A stretch of 64,000 nucleotides of DNA from assembly GCF_028389875.1 (NCBI RefSeq), contig NC_084663.1, positions 216,776,876-216,840,875 of the forward strand, given 5' to 3'. Of this stretch, positions 1 to 11,282 are shown piece by piece. The DNA comes from Rhea pennata (taxonomy: Eukaryota > Chordata > Aves > Rheiformes > Rheidae). A program made the translations under genes and the position numbers. The notes beneath the pieces were generated by a model, which did not search any database, was not told the origin of the DNA, and worked only from the letters and a program-made list of their open reading frames with translations. Within the stretch, counting starts at the first letter, position 1, and each line of letters opens with the position of its first letter.

Positions 1-66
1 GCTGCCGGGGCGGAGCCCGGGCGCCCCGCGCCGCCGAGCCGCCGCCCAGCGCCGCCGCCGGGACCG
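1..66 (+). other. ILK: ILK non-coding first exon (5' UTR), left edge cut by window
   Basis: Very GC-rich sequence ends in a consensus donor (ACCG followed by GTAAGG at 67). The first downstream acceptor that gives the ILK start codon is near 2610, so this is best read as the non-coding first exon, as in mammalian ILK. Its true 5' end lies at or beyond the window edge. Inferred from splice signal and position. Confidence 0.6.
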
Positions 67-190
67 GTAAGGGCGCCCGGGCCGCGCCGCGCCGGGGCAG
101 CGGGGCCGGGCCGGGAGCGCGGCCGCCCGCGTCAGAGCGGGGCCGGGGCTGCCTTGGACAGAGCCGGCGGGGCGGCACGGGTTGAGATGG
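1..190 (+). promoter_or_regulatory. ILK: CpG island at ILK promoter/first exon
   Basis: Dense CpG dinucleotides and GC boxes occupy the first 190 bases, falling sharply afterwards. This fits the housekeeping-type promoter expected for ILK. The upstream half of the island is outside the window. Confidence 0.6.
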
Positions 191-2610
191 GACCGGACCG
201 GCAGCGGGCCGGTTGGGGCTAGGGCTGCGCTGCGGCTGGTCCAGGCTGGGGTTGGGGATTGTCCGGATTGGGGTTGGGGTCGGTCCATATTGGGATCCAA
301 GTTAGGCTTAAGGTCAGGGCCGGTCCGGGTTGTGTTTGGGGCCAGCCTGTATTGGGGTCCAGGCTGGGGCTGGGCTTGGGGACAGTCTGGAATGGAGCTG
401 GGCTGATCCAGGTTGGAGCAGGGGTCTGTCCAAGCCAGGGTCGGGATTGGTCCAGGCTAGGACAAGACATGGCTGCAGTAGGGCAGGTCCACATTGGTCT
501 GGATTGGAAAGGGCAGGGGATGGGACTGGACCTGATCCAGGCCAGGATGGATGGATTGGTGTTGGAGGCAGACTGGGTTATGATGGACAGGGGATGGGAT
601 TGAGGTGAGTCCAGGGTAGGGCAGATGGGAAGGGGTTGAGGTCTAGGGTCAGCGTTGGTTGGGCAGGGGTTAGGGCTGGGATTAGGGGCAGGAGCTGGTG
701 GGCTGGACAGGCAGGGAACAACAAGGCTGTCCCAGCCGTGCTGGGAGCAGCAGTTGGTTTAGGGTTAGTGCAGCTGGGGCAGGTTGGGGCTCACAGCTGG
801 GCTGAGCCTGTGGCAGCTGGGGCAGGATGGGGCTGGGGCTGCACTGGAAGGGATCAGTGGGGAGGGGGGGACTGTGGGGAAGATCTGGGCCCTTTTGGCT
901 GGTCATGGACCCAGTGAAAGGCCTTGGGTCAGGAGCACCCAGAGAACAGGAGAGGCTGCTGTGGGGCTGTGTGGGTTTCTGCATTGTGGGGCAACAGCCT
1001 GAGTGAGGGCACAGCTGGGAAGGGGGTCATGCGGAGCTCAGCAGGGCCACTACGGCTGCTTGGCACTGGGAGAGCATTGGAGGGTCTCTTGCCTCTGGCA
1101 GGGCTGGGGCAGGGGAGGCCTGACAGCCTCAGCCAGGGCTGACACAGGGGCGGGTGTGGTGACAGACAGGAGCATGTCCTGCTCCACTGGGCCATGGAGG
1201 GGATGCAGCTCTTGGAGAAGAGGTGGAAGTGACAGCATGATGCAAGTCCCAGAGGGATGGTTAAGACATGAGGTATCACTGGAATGCTCCAGCCCCAGCC
1301 CAGCCCCAGCTGGGTGGGTGTATAATGCAGCCTGGAGGCTCTGCCACCAGCTCAAGGCAGCCCTGGGGCTCTGGGCATGGCAGGACCCACAGGATGTCAG
1401 GACAAAGCACTTCTGGCCAGCAGGCAAGGTTTTGCTCACTGCTCTGCGCTGGTTGAGCTAGGAGTGGGGTTGGCACTGCCCCTGCAGCTGAGGGCTATCC
1501 TGGAAATGCCAGAGCCTGTTCTGAATCCTGTGAAGCTCCTTCTGGGGTCTGGGCCGTGGGACTGGTTTGCCCTGTCTGTCACCCCACTTAGCAGGCTGCC
1601 TGGAGCCCATGCTATGTGCAAGGGGACTGTCCTGCTTGTGTGCTGGCTGCCTGTGCAGGGGACAGGAAGCCTAACAGGGTCCATCCCATCTATACAGACT
1701 GGGTGAGGGTCTGGGGGCAGCAGTGCTTCAGCTGGGCAAGTGCCAGGCCCTACAGAGAGCCCTGAGAATACCAGGTTTAAGTGCTCACGAGTTTACCTCT
1801 GAGACAGGGTCCTGGACATTGTGCCGGTTTGACCCTATAGCCTACACTGTGGGATTCACTGAGAGCAGCCCAGTGTCTCTGCTTGGTGCCCAAGCAGCAG
1901 CATACCTGCCAGACACAGCTCCACAGATCTGGGGAGCTACAAGTCTCAGTGAGGTCAGTGTTGCTGAGGGAATAAAAATGAAGACAGGTCATGCAGGCTC
2001 TTTGCCTAGCTTGGGGATGGGATGTCTAGTGGTTAGAGCTGAGAGAGGGGAAGCTTGTGGTTCTTTGGGGTCACAGTTTCTTGAGTTTGATCCTGTGCCA
2101 AGTTCAGCCCAGCTTGGGCCAGAGTTAAGGGAAAGGAGAGGCTGTGAAGCCATCAAGTCCCTTGCACGATGGTGCTGGACCTCCTCCAAATCTGCCCCCC
2201 AAGCTTGCTCCCATGCCAGGAAAAGTGCAGCACTTCAGGCCAGCTGGGCCCACAGATAAGGCTGTGGATACCGAACCCACTTCCTGTGAGCTGAGGCAGG
2301 CACCCATGATATTTTAGTCAGTCATGAACTTCCCTTTCTGGCTGCATAAGTCCACCTTGTCCCCTGCCTTCATCAGTCACCAGCACACTTTCCCAAGGGC
2401 TACTGAGAAGAGGGGATGTGAGGTTCTTGTCCTGGACCTCTCCAAGGAGATGTTCCAGCTGAGGGACTGCCAAAAGTAAAGGGACTGTGGGAGGCTGTCT
2501 GGGTCCTGGGGCCAGGTGCAGGAAATGGGGACAGAGGTAGGGAGACCTGGCCTGTATATGCCCTATGCCACAGACAGGCCCCACATCCTCCAACATGTTC
2601 TTCTCCACAG
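67..2610 (+). other. ILK: ILK intron 1
   Basis: This 2.5-kb intron starts with a GTAAGG donor and ends at a CAG acceptor just before the coding exon. From about 215 to 700 it is a degenerate G-rich tandem-like tract of units such as GGTCCAGGCTGGGGTTGGGG, with many GGG runs on the + strand. The rest is unique intronic sequence in which I see no repeat, gene or RNA. Confidence 0.6.
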
Positions 2611-2621
2611 CAGGAGCCATA

Positions 2622-5600
2622 ATGGATGACATCTTCACACAGTGCCGAGAGGGCAACGCTGTGGCTGTGCGCCTCTGGTTGGACAACACTGAGAACGACC
2701 TCAACCAGGGGTGAGCAGAACAGGACTGCCCTGGCCCTGGGCCCAACGAGGTGGTGGCAGTGCTGTCCCTGGCATGGGGCCCAATGAGGTGGTGGCAGTG
2801 CTGTCCCTGGCGTGGCTATGCCACGGGGCAAAGGCGCCAGCCCAGCGCCTCAGCCCATTTCCGCTCTGCTCTCTGTCCTGGGAAGGGGGTGGGATTCAGC
2901 TCCTCCCAGCCAGGGCAGGAAGTTACAGCATCACTGAGGCATGAGAGCTGCACATCCCTTTGGCTGGCCAGTGCAGAGGCTGCTTTCTCAGAGTCCGCTG
3001 CTCCCGAACATGGAGACACATCTCAGACTTGGGTCTGGCTGGGGGATGCCAGCCATCCCCAAGGTGCCTTGGTTGTCTGAATGACTGTGCTTCCTCCTTC
3101 CACTGAGCTGGTAGCATAACAGCTGCCACGCAGCTGAAGCAGAGCCAGGGTCTAAAGCAAGAGCTGAGGACCAGCCCAAGGGCCAGTAGCTTTACAGGGC
3201 TCTCACACCTGGCTGACCTATTCCCTGCACATCTGTTCAGCACCCCCAGACATCTCCTTTCCCCCACAGGATATCCTCTTGCTTCAGGAGCTCCCATGGG
3301 CTGTTCACAGGCCTTTCTGGAGTAACAAAGTCCAGGGTTTAGGGCAGATATCTCAATACCTATGGGTGGGCAGTGTCCTGCCCTGCTACTGAGAGCCCCT
3401 CTTTTTCCAGGCATTGGCAGTTTCTTTGCGGAACTTGGTCTGGGAAAAGGGACATTTCTTTGACTTGTGGCCATTTCTTTCAGGCCCTCCTGGAAGATCC
3501 CAAACATACAGAGCTCTTCCAGTCCCAAATGTCATAGCTGAGGGACTGGAGGGAGCAGCTGAGGGAGTCATGAGGTCCTTTGGCTCCTGGGTGTCCATGC
3601 CAGGCTATGCCTGGTCTGTGGGCTGACTGCCCTGCCTGGTTGCAGGGATGGTGCAGGAAGATTATGGGGCAGGTGGGGGGCACAGGCAGGTCTGCAGTGC
3701 CTGGGATCAAGACCTGAAAAGAGCAGGGATGCAGACAGGTCCCCTGCCTGCCAGGCTATAATCTCCTTTTAAGGCCTGGCTGGTCTCCTCCTCCCTTACT
3801 TGGCCAGGCAGCGACTGTGAGCGGGGGGGGGGGGGGGGAGGGAGATCTGAGCTCTTGCCAGCACCTCCGTGATTCAGCCCTGGAGAAGATGAGAAGATGA
3901 GATTTGGCCAGAGCCTCCGGGGCCCTCATGAGGCTGTGAGAGAGCTGGAGAATGCTCAGCCTGTCCTGTTCGTCTCCACAGCCTGTGTGTGGATTCTCTG
4001 GGTGACTCGAGTCAGGCATTCCTGCCTCTGTGCTGGCTGCCTGCCTCACTGCAGTGCTGTTCGCTCTGCCTCTCTCTGCCTACCTGGGCCTGGGGGGGAG
4101 AATGCAGCACCAGGGTCCAGCTCCCCCTGCTGCTGCCCAGTCATCTGTGCTGGGTAGCTGGTTGAGGCAGCTTAGCAGAGCTGTCACTGCCCATCTCTCC
4201 AGGGATGATCATGGCTTCAGTCCCCTGCACTGGGCCTGCCGTGAGGGCCGCTCCAACGTGGTCGACATGCTGATCATGAGGGGAGCACGCATTAATGTCA
4301 TGAACCGTGGTGACGACACCCCACTGCACCTTGCTGCCAGCCACGGCCACCGCGACATTGTGCAGAAGGTATCAGCACTGACCTGCCTCCCTCAGCTAAC
4401 ACCCTGCCTCATGTTCACAGCCCTTCAGACATCCCAACCCCATACTAAACTGAGCAGGACTCTGGGCAGCAGTCTGTCCTGATCCTCTCAGGACTCATTC
4501 ACTTCCCTGCGCCCCACTGACACCTGCCAGTTCCCTTATCATGTGCTTACTGCATCCTGCCTGGAGGCCTCTGAACACCCCGCCTCCCACAAAAAAAAAA
4601 AAAACATATCCAGCATCAACTCCCTCCCAGTAGCAGACCTTGCCAGGAACAAGGGAGCATGTGTACTGGTGTTGGTACTCCTGTCCTCTCCCAGGGCAAG
4701 GTGTTGGGGTGGAAAGGAACCTGCTCTAGATTTATGGGGATTGTCTTGCCTCCAGCTGATCCAGTTCAAAGCAGACATCAATGCAGTGAATGAACATGGG
4801 AACACCCCTCTGCACTATGCCTGCTTCTGGGGACATGACCAGGTGGCGGAGGTGAGCAGAAGCCCTTGGTCACAAACAGGAGTCCTGGGAGAGGGAGCTG
4901 GCTGAGGGAAATATGGGGAGGGGGAAAAGGGGAGATGGAGGGAGGGCAAGGCAGGAGGCTGGATATGAAGCAGCTGAGAAGAGGATAGCAAGATCTGTGA
5001 AGATCCTCACTTTCTCCTTCCTCAGGATCTCGTGAGCAATGGGGCTTTGGTCAGTATTGCTAACAAATACGGTGAGACACCCATTGACAAAGCCAAGACA
5101 CCATTACGAGATGTCTTGAAAGGTAAGGAGGTTCTTCCTCTGATCACACTGCTTGTCTTCAGCTCCTGCTGCAGCCCCCATGCTCAGCATCAGCAAACTC
5201 TGCACTTGCACTGTCAAACTCTGTCTCTCTCCAGAGCGTGCTGAGAAACTGGGCCAGAGCCTGACCAAGATCCCCTACAAGGATACCTTCTGGAAGGGCA
5301 CAACCCGCACACGTCCTCGTAAGGACAGAGCCTTTACTGACAGGGTACATTGCCCAGAGGCAAAGAGCACAGCTATCCTCTGTGGCAGGTCAGACTTTGG
5401 GGCGGGGGTGGGGGGAAGCAGTTTGTACTGCAAGTGGCTCATTTTGGAGATCTGAAGCTCATCAGTGGGTGGCTCCTAGTGGCAAGGGCGTGGGCAGGGG
5501 AAGCCCATTGGCACTCCCTCCCTCTGTGCTCTCGGGGGATGTTAGGAGGAAGGTCCCGTGCAACCAAGGAGCACCCACAGGCTCTTTCCATCTCTTCTTC

Positions 5601-7583
5601 TTGTTACAGGAAATGGGACGCTCAACAAACTTGCTGGAATAGACTTCAAACAGCTGAGCTTGGGCCAAAAACTCAATGAGAACCAGTCAGGAGAGGTGTG
5701 TAGGCCTGCTGTCTTTGTGAGATAAGATAGCTGCAGTCCTGCAGCTGGCTGACTGCAGAGTGCAGAGCTAAGGCACAACTGATTGGTGGGTTTCCATGTC
5801 CAAGTGTGGGGCCAGGCCACAAAAAGCAGGCACCTGTGCAGGACTGAAATGCCATGGTTTGCTCTGATGCTTTGTCACAGCTGTTCCACATAGCTGCAGG
5901 CAGGTCCTGTGGGCCCCACAGCCCTGCACATGATGCTGGAAGATGCTTGAGGACTGTATTGGCCTCTCACAGTGACTAACTCCACTCATCTCCCTACAGT
6001 TGTGGAAAGGACGCTGGCAAGGCAATGACATTGTCATCAAAATGCTGAAAATTCGGGACTGGACAACTCGAAAAAGCCGAGACTTCAACGAGGAATACCC
6101 AAAGCTCCGGTGAGCACTGACATCCTGTCCCAAGTCAGCAGCCATGGTTCTTGAGGGTGGGGATATCTCCAGAGGGGATGTAAAATGGGTAGGAGATCTG
6201 CAGGGTTGGATGCTAGTGCCCCAGAGAGCAGTGTCTGGGGGGACAGGAGGATATCTCAGGTCATGCAATGTGCCAGGCAGGTGGTGAGGAGGTGTGGGCA
6301 GCACCCACTGTTCTCAGGGCTCTCACTTCTGTTGCAGAATCTTCTCACATCCCAATGTGCTACCAGTGCTGGGTGCCTGCCAGTCCCCCCCTGCACCCCA
6401 TCCCATCATCATCAGCCACTGGATGCCCTATGGCTCCCTCTACAATGTGTTACATGAGGGGACAAGTAAGTGCTAGTGATGTGATGGAGCTGAAGCAGAT
6501 GTTTGTGTCTCCACCCTTGGGAAGTCACTTCTCCATGATTTAGGGGGGCCCTCTGGCTGTAATAACCAAACTGGGCCTGGGTTAAGGTTGGGGTCCAGTC
6601 CCCATGTCTTCACTGCACCAACAGTACAAACACCAGCAACCTCTTCTCCACACACACACACCACAAGTGCCCTTTCACTATCCTCATGCCACCTCTCGCT
6701 CTGTAGACTTTGTAGTGGACCAGATGCAGGCAGTGAAATTTGCCTTAGACATTGCACGGGGCATGGCCTTCCTGCACACATTGGAGCCCCTCATTCCACG
6801 CCACCATCTCAACAGCCGCAGCATCATGGTAAGTGTCAGCGCTGTTTGGCCCAGCTCTTCCCCCTGCAGACAGGTACAAGACAAGCTCCCCTGTGACCAC
6901 TCCTCTCTTGCCAGATCGATGAGGACATGACAGCACGGATCAGCATGGCTGATGTCAAGTTCTCCTTCCAGTGCCCAGGGAGGATGTACGCACCAGCCTG
7001 GGTAGCACCAGAAGGTGAGCTGCAGGGAGCCACGACCCTCCTGCTCCTTGCCCCCTTCCTTGTCCTCATGCTTATTCAGTTCCCCATACTGGATTCCCTA
7101 CAGCCTTGCAGAAGAAACCAGAGGAAATTAACAGGCGCTCAGCTGACATGTGGAGCTTTGCAGTGCTGTTGTGGGAGCTGGTGACCCGTGAGGTGCCGTT
7201 TGCAGACTTGTCCAACATGGAAATAGGCATGAAGGTGAGGAGTGGACTGGGGAAACTGCACCATACAAACCACATCAGCCAGGACAAAACTGGTTTTACA
7301 GCAGCTTGCAGGGAGGGGAGGCAGGGCCCAACAAAGGATAACACACACTCCTCCTAGAGGTATCCGCTGTGCCTTTCAGCTATAGGGCTAGGTCCAGATT
7401 TCTGATACTGCTCAACTTTTCTTTTGCACCCAGGTGGCACTGGAGGGGCTACGTCCTACTATCCCACCTGGCATATCCCCACACATCTGCAAGCTGATGA
7501 AGATCTGCATGAATGAGGACCCAGCCAAGCGCCCAAAGTTTGACATGATTGTGCCCATCCTGGAGAAGATGCAGGAAAAGTAG
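2622..7583 (+). CDS. ILK: Integrin-linked kinase (ILK), 12 coding exons
   Basis: Scaffold pseudokinase of focal adhesions; with PINCH and parvin it forms the IPP complex linking integrin beta tails to actin. Coding exons: 2622-2710, 4203-4368, 4756-4851, 5026-5122, 5235-5318, 5610-5695, 6000-6109, 6338-6465, 6707-6828, 6915-7014, 7104-7234, 7434-7583. All junctions are GT-AG; total 1359 nt gives 452 residues, the usual ILK length. The protein starts [14 protein letters not shown] and ends ILEKMQEK. Ankyrin repeats fill the first half (motifs such as [12 protein letters not shown] and [10 protein letters not shown]), then a PH-like linker ([17 protein letters not shown]) and a kinase-like domain. 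As in other ILKs, the catalytic loop is PRHHLNSRS rather than HRD and the DFG position reads DVK, so it is a pseudokinase. Human has PRHALNSRS; the second His is a small local difference. The start is fixed by the conserved N-terminus. No break is seen. Confidence 0.98.
2741..2816 (+). repeat. 38-bp tandem duplication in ILK intron 2
   Basis: Two near-identical head-to-tail copies (first at 2741, second at 2779) contain the shared core GAGGTGGTGGCAGTGCTGTC. They lie about 30 bp after the donor of the first coding exon. The copies differ at only a few bases, indicating a recent local duplication. Confidence 0.85.
3823..3838 (+). repeat. G homopolymer (16 G) in ILK intron 2
   Basis: An uninterrupted run of 16 G lies in the 1.5-kb intron between the first two coding exons. 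Runs like this are length-unstable and prone to sequencing error. The remainder of this intron (2817-4202) shows nothing I recognise. Confidence 0.8.
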
Positions 7584-8125
7584 CGAGGGAGGAGCCTCCC
7601 AGCCACCTGCTGCTGCCATGCTTCCCTCCCCGCCACCCCCAAGTGCCTTTTTAACCCCAGAGCCAAGGGGGAGCAAGGAATGCCCCCTCACCCTGAGCCA
7701 GCCACGGACACACGGTACAGACAATGCTGCCTTCTCTGGAGCTGCCCTGCAGGCTTCAGGCACTGTAGCGCCAAATCTATGGCAGCACCTCCATCCTCCC
7801 TGGCAGCTATGGCCACAGACTGAGCAGGAAGCTTGGCCCGGGACATTGAGCATGGCTGGGCTCTGCTAGCCATGAGGCTGCGGCTAGGCTGTGGAGCCAT
7901 CCTACCTTCCTCATCCCCAGGCCCAGAGCAGCTCACCCACTCAACAGTCTCATGTTAGACAAGTCCCAGTCCTGGTGCTCTTCCCTAGTTAGGGGCAGTG
8001 GGGTAGGTTTGCCTGTTTGCACCCAGCACCACCCCAGCTTTGCGCTTCACTTTTTATCATTTCCATCAAGCCCTGTGGAAAAGCCGACAGCATCTGAAAT
8101 AAACGTTTGTTATGAAAACCAGTTG
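7584..8125 (+). other. ILK: ILK 3' UTR
   Basis: The sequence runs from the TAG stop at 7581-7583 to the expected cleavage zone about 20 bp beyond the AATAAA at 8098. It has no further ILK frame and carries no recognisable repeat. Confidence 0.75.
8098..8103 (+). terminator. ILK: ILK poly(A) signal AATAAA
   Basis: A canonical AATAAA sits 515 bp after the ILK stop codon and is followed by a GT-rich stretch (CGTTTGTTATG). It is the only canonical hexamer I see between the ILK stop and the convergent TAF10 gene. Confidence 0.8.
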
Positions 8126-8720
8126 CTGGTATAGAGGTGCATACTTGCATAGAACATTGTCCAAAAAAACATGGGCAAGACTGATGTGAGGGTGTTCAAA
8201 ATTCCAGAGCTCTAGGTTCTGGATCTTCACCTGTACCAAAACTCCTCCAGTAAGTGGGAGCAAGGAAAGACACTGGGGCTAACAGCACCATTATCTTTTA
8301 AGAGAAGGGCCAGAGCTACATCTATGGTAGTAGCTGTGCAGGGACCAAAGCATTCCTCTGGAAACACAGCAGGTATGCTTGGGAGGAAGATCTGAAGAAG
8401 AGGGTTGGGCACGTCTGTTGCCACTTCACCTACTTTCCTTCAGCTGCTTGGCGCAGAGCTGAGCTCCCCAGAACTAGTGAAAGCTGTAACTAGAACCCAC
8501 TGGTTTTATGGTGTGAGCACTACATCATACTTCTCTCTACACTAGACTTGCAAAGGCACAGGACCAACTTTCATTTATGTAGCAAAAACAGAAGCCTCTG
8601 CAAGCCAGCTGACACAGTATTTTACTCATGGCAGACAAGACATTAGCACATGCACTGGAAACAAGATGCCTCTGCACCCCAACCCCTCAGAAAAAAAGAA
8701 AAAAAGAAAAAGGAAAAAGA
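8126..8720. other. Intergenic gap between convergent ILK and TAF10 3' ends
   Basis: About 600 bp separates the two poly(A) sites. It is moderately AT-rich unique sequence ending in an A-rich purine tract. I see no ORF of merit, RNA gene or transposon. Confidence 0.6.
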
Positions 8721-8728
8721 AAAAGAAA
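8691..8728 (+). repeat. A-rich simple repeat (AAAAG-like)
   Basis: A purine-only tract of A runs broken by single G residues. Read on the minus strand it is a pyrimidine (U/C-rich) tract just downstream of the TAF10 poly(A) hexamer, where a U-rich cleavage element would be expected. Confidence 0.75.
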
Positions 8729-8740
8729 CCTATCCAACTG

Positions 8741-8746
8741 TTTAAT
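8741..8746 (-). terminator. TAF10: TAF10 poly(A) signal ATTAAA
   Basis: The + strand reads TTTAAT, i.e. ATTAAA on the coding strand, 48 bp after the TAF10 stop and immediately before a U-rich tract. I found no AATAAA nearby, so this common variant is the best candidate. Confidence 0.6.
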
Positions 8747-8793
8747 GGCACAGAAACAACTCTACAAACATTCCCAGAGACATCCCTCAGTCT

Positions 8794-10912
8794 TTATGTA
8801 AAGTAATGTGGCTTTTTCACATTGATGCCATATTCTGCAAGTGCTGGTGTCAGGTCCTCCATAGTCAGCGTGTATTTCTTATCCTGCAGGAACAGGGAGT
8901 ACAGTCAGTTACAGCAACAACCTGAACTGCTGGGCATTCCTCAGAAACCTTGTGGATTTAGGTTTTTTCCTTGGTAAGTTGTGACCTGTACATCCACAAT
9001 TCCCAGAATCATCTGCGGATCAGCATCTTGGGCATTAACAAGTCCTTAAGTACTAAGCATTTCCTTTGCTCTTAGCTGCTCAGCAAGCACAGAACTTCAC
9101 TGAGCACTACTCAAAGCTATAAATCACACCTCTATCACAAAAGCTCCTGAACCACAAATAGATGGTGACCAGTAGAATTCCCAGAAACTGTTTCTGCACA
9201 CTTATTGACTGTTTATATTTTTCCTTAAACATCAGGAGGATGCATGTCCTCTAGTCTAATCAAGTGCAGTGACTCAAACGTTCCTGTGAAGCCATCAAGG
9301 CACAGTCCATGACTCCACTGCCCATTTCATTTTCTCAGTAGTATCCCTTTTCTGCTGGCAGAGCCTTAGCTTATTAGCAAGAGATCAGGCAGCTGTTGAA
9401 GAGCCTTTCAGTAGCACAATAGACTTAAGACTACTTTCTACAACATACGTCCCTGCATCCAGTGTCAGCAAGTTTAATTTACTGTAGTCCCAAGGGAGGA
9501 CATCTACCCCCATCAGAGCAGTTCCATTCTTTTCTCACCTTGCTCTTGTTGCGGGAGCTGCCAGAGGCTGTTCCCTTCATCTTGCAGTGCTGCAGTGCAT
9601 CATTGGCAATATCAGAAATAAACTTCTGTGCTGCCAGGGAGATCAGACGAATGCTATCCAGCAGAGAAAGACAAGAGATAACTTTAAACAGAAAACACTG
9701 AGCATCAGTGGCGTTTAATTAGTATCTCCTGGGGCCCCAAGCTATCAGATCCCGTACAGGATCTTTGAAACCATACCCTGCTATACCAGCTACCACTTAC
9801 ATGCGTGGATCAGAGGCTTCAAATCCTGCTCTGTTCAGGTAATAACCTGTTACAGCATCTGGGATCTGCAGAAGAAAAAAGTTAGAGAAGCTCTGTTTCC
9901 TTGTTGTGGTTTGCAGAGAGCAAAGACACTGCTTGACACCAGCACATAAGGCTGCCTACCAGTCCATCCCATTACCGTAGGCGTGTAATCCTCCAACTGC
10001 ATGAGAAAGTCCACTAGCGGCGTCGTGGAAACCACCGGCTTCACATCCCCATTGGCTGCACTAGGAGGCACGTAGACCCCATTGGACATAGCCCCTTCGG
10101 AGGGAGCTGCAGCCACTGCAGCGGAGACGGGTACTGCAGGCACAGGGCATTCAGTGGGCAGTTGTCCCCAGCTGCAGCCCTCAGCCCTGCCCCATCTTTC
10201 ATGGCTACCTGTTTCCTGGGAGTCCAATCACCTGTAGGGCCTTGCCCCCCACAGGCACCCAGTAATCATGTGGATAGATATGCTCATAGGCCCCCTACAT
10301 GAGGGGGGATCCCAGCATATAGGGTCTTGTCCTCCAGGCCTCCCCATGCTCATGGGCCCCACACCTGGGAGAGAAGGAACCCAGCACATAGGGTCCTGTT
10401 CCCCAGGCCTCCACACACTTATAGGTCCCACACCTAGGGAAGGAGAAACCTAGCACATAGGGCCCTGTCCCCCAGACCTCCCCATACCCATGAACCCCAC
10501 AACCAGGGGAACCAGCACACAGCACCCCGCACCCTGGAGTCTCTGTGCACGCTGGCCCCAACCCTAGGACACCTCATGATCCACACTTCCAACCCTCGCC
10601 CCGCACTGCAAAGGACCAGAGTGTACATGGGCCACGCCCCCCTGGGCAGCACCCCCTGCCCAGCCCCGCTCATTCCCCCTTTCCGGCCCCGCTCCGCCCC
10701 ACCGCGCGCTCACCGGCGCCCCTCCCGCCCGCCGCGCCGCCCTCGGCCCCCCGCGCCGCGCCACCCGCCGCGCCCGGAGGTGCCCCGGGGACGCCGCTGC
10801 CGCCAGCGGCCGGGCTGGGCTTGTTGTCGGCAGCGGGCGCAGGGGCAGGTGCGGGCGGCGCCGGAGCCGCGGGGGCCGCGGGGGCCGGGTCGGGCTCCGC
10901 GCTGCCGCTCAT
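8794..10912 (-). CDS. TAF10: Transcription initiation factor TFIID subunit 10 (TAF10), 5 exons
   Basis: TAF10 is a histone-fold subunit shared by TFIID and SAGA-type complexes, acting in the nucleus. Exons on the minus strand: 10714-10912, 9976-10133, 9801-9865, 9539-9653, 8794-8883. All are GT-AG and in frame, giving 208 residues (human 218). The start is [11 protein letters not shown], followed by a long Pro/Ala/Gly-rich disordered N-terminus, then the conserved [20 protein letters not shown] and [14 protein letters not shown] segments. The histone-fold region follows ([40 protein letters not shown]), and the protein ends [11 protein letters not shown]. The K-S-K motif before [11 protein letters not shown] matches the SET7/9 methylation site of human TAF10 (Lys189); here it is about Lys179. 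The five-exon structure matches human. No defect is seen. Confidence 0.96.
8884..9538 (-). other. TAF10: TAF10 intron 4
   Basis: An AT-richer intron of about 650 bp with clean GT-AG ends. I see no transposon, RNA gene or additional exon in it. Confidence 0.5.
10236..10520 (-). repeat. Minisatellite, about 69-bp unit, in TAF10 intron 1
   Basis: Roughly four diverged head-to-tail copies are marked by the recurring CCAGCACATAGGG core at 10312, 10381 and 10450, a constant 69-bp step. Because 69 is divisible by three, the array stays open in one frame on the minus strand and gives a meaningless repetitive ORF. It lies wholly within the 580-bp first intron. Confidence 0.85.
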
Positions 10913-11280
10913 CCGCCCGCCGCGCCGCGCCGCGCCGCGCCGCGCCGCCAGGCGCTTCCGCCCCGCCCCGCCGACCGCGCCTGCGCCGTCGCGTCGCGCC
11001 GCGCCCATTGGCCCCACCCGGCCCCGCCCCTGCCGGCCGCGCCTGCGCTGCCGCGCACCGCCCATTTGCCTGGCCGCCCGCCAGCCAACCATCGGCCGCC
11101 CCCGCCCCGCCCCCTGGCGGCGCCTCGCGGCACAGACGGAGGCCGACACGGGCCGCGCCGCGCCTTTATTACTGGCGCCGCGGCGCCACGGGACGAACAG
11201 GCGCGGGCGGTGCGCGCCCGGAACCCGGCCCAAGCCCCGCCCCCTCCCGGAAGCGGCAGTGTCCGGTGTGCGGCGCGGCC
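10650..11280 (-). promoter_or_regulatory. TAF10: TAF10 CpG-island promoter, overlapping TPP1 3' end
   Basis: The region is extremely GC- and CpG-rich around the TAF10 start codon (10910-10912). A CCAAT box on the coding strand (ATTGG on + at 11007-11011) lies about 95 bp upstream of the ATG, and several GC boxes are present. The island runs into the last TPP1 exon, so the TPP1 transcript ends inside the TAF10 promoter. Confidence 0.7.
11165..11170 (-). terminator. TPP1: TPP1 poly(A) signal AATAAA
   Basis: TTTATT on the + strand gives AATAAA on the coding strand, 113 bp beyond the TPP1 stop. It is an AT pocket in an otherwise almost pure GC region, which supports its use. Confidence 0.8.
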
Positions 11281-11282
11281 CG

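Noticed and set aside
8691-8728. A-rich tract as a SINE or retrocopy poly(A) tail
   Set aside because: No SINE body or retrocopy precedes it on the + strand and no target duplication flanks it. Its place fits a U-rich downstream element of TAF10.
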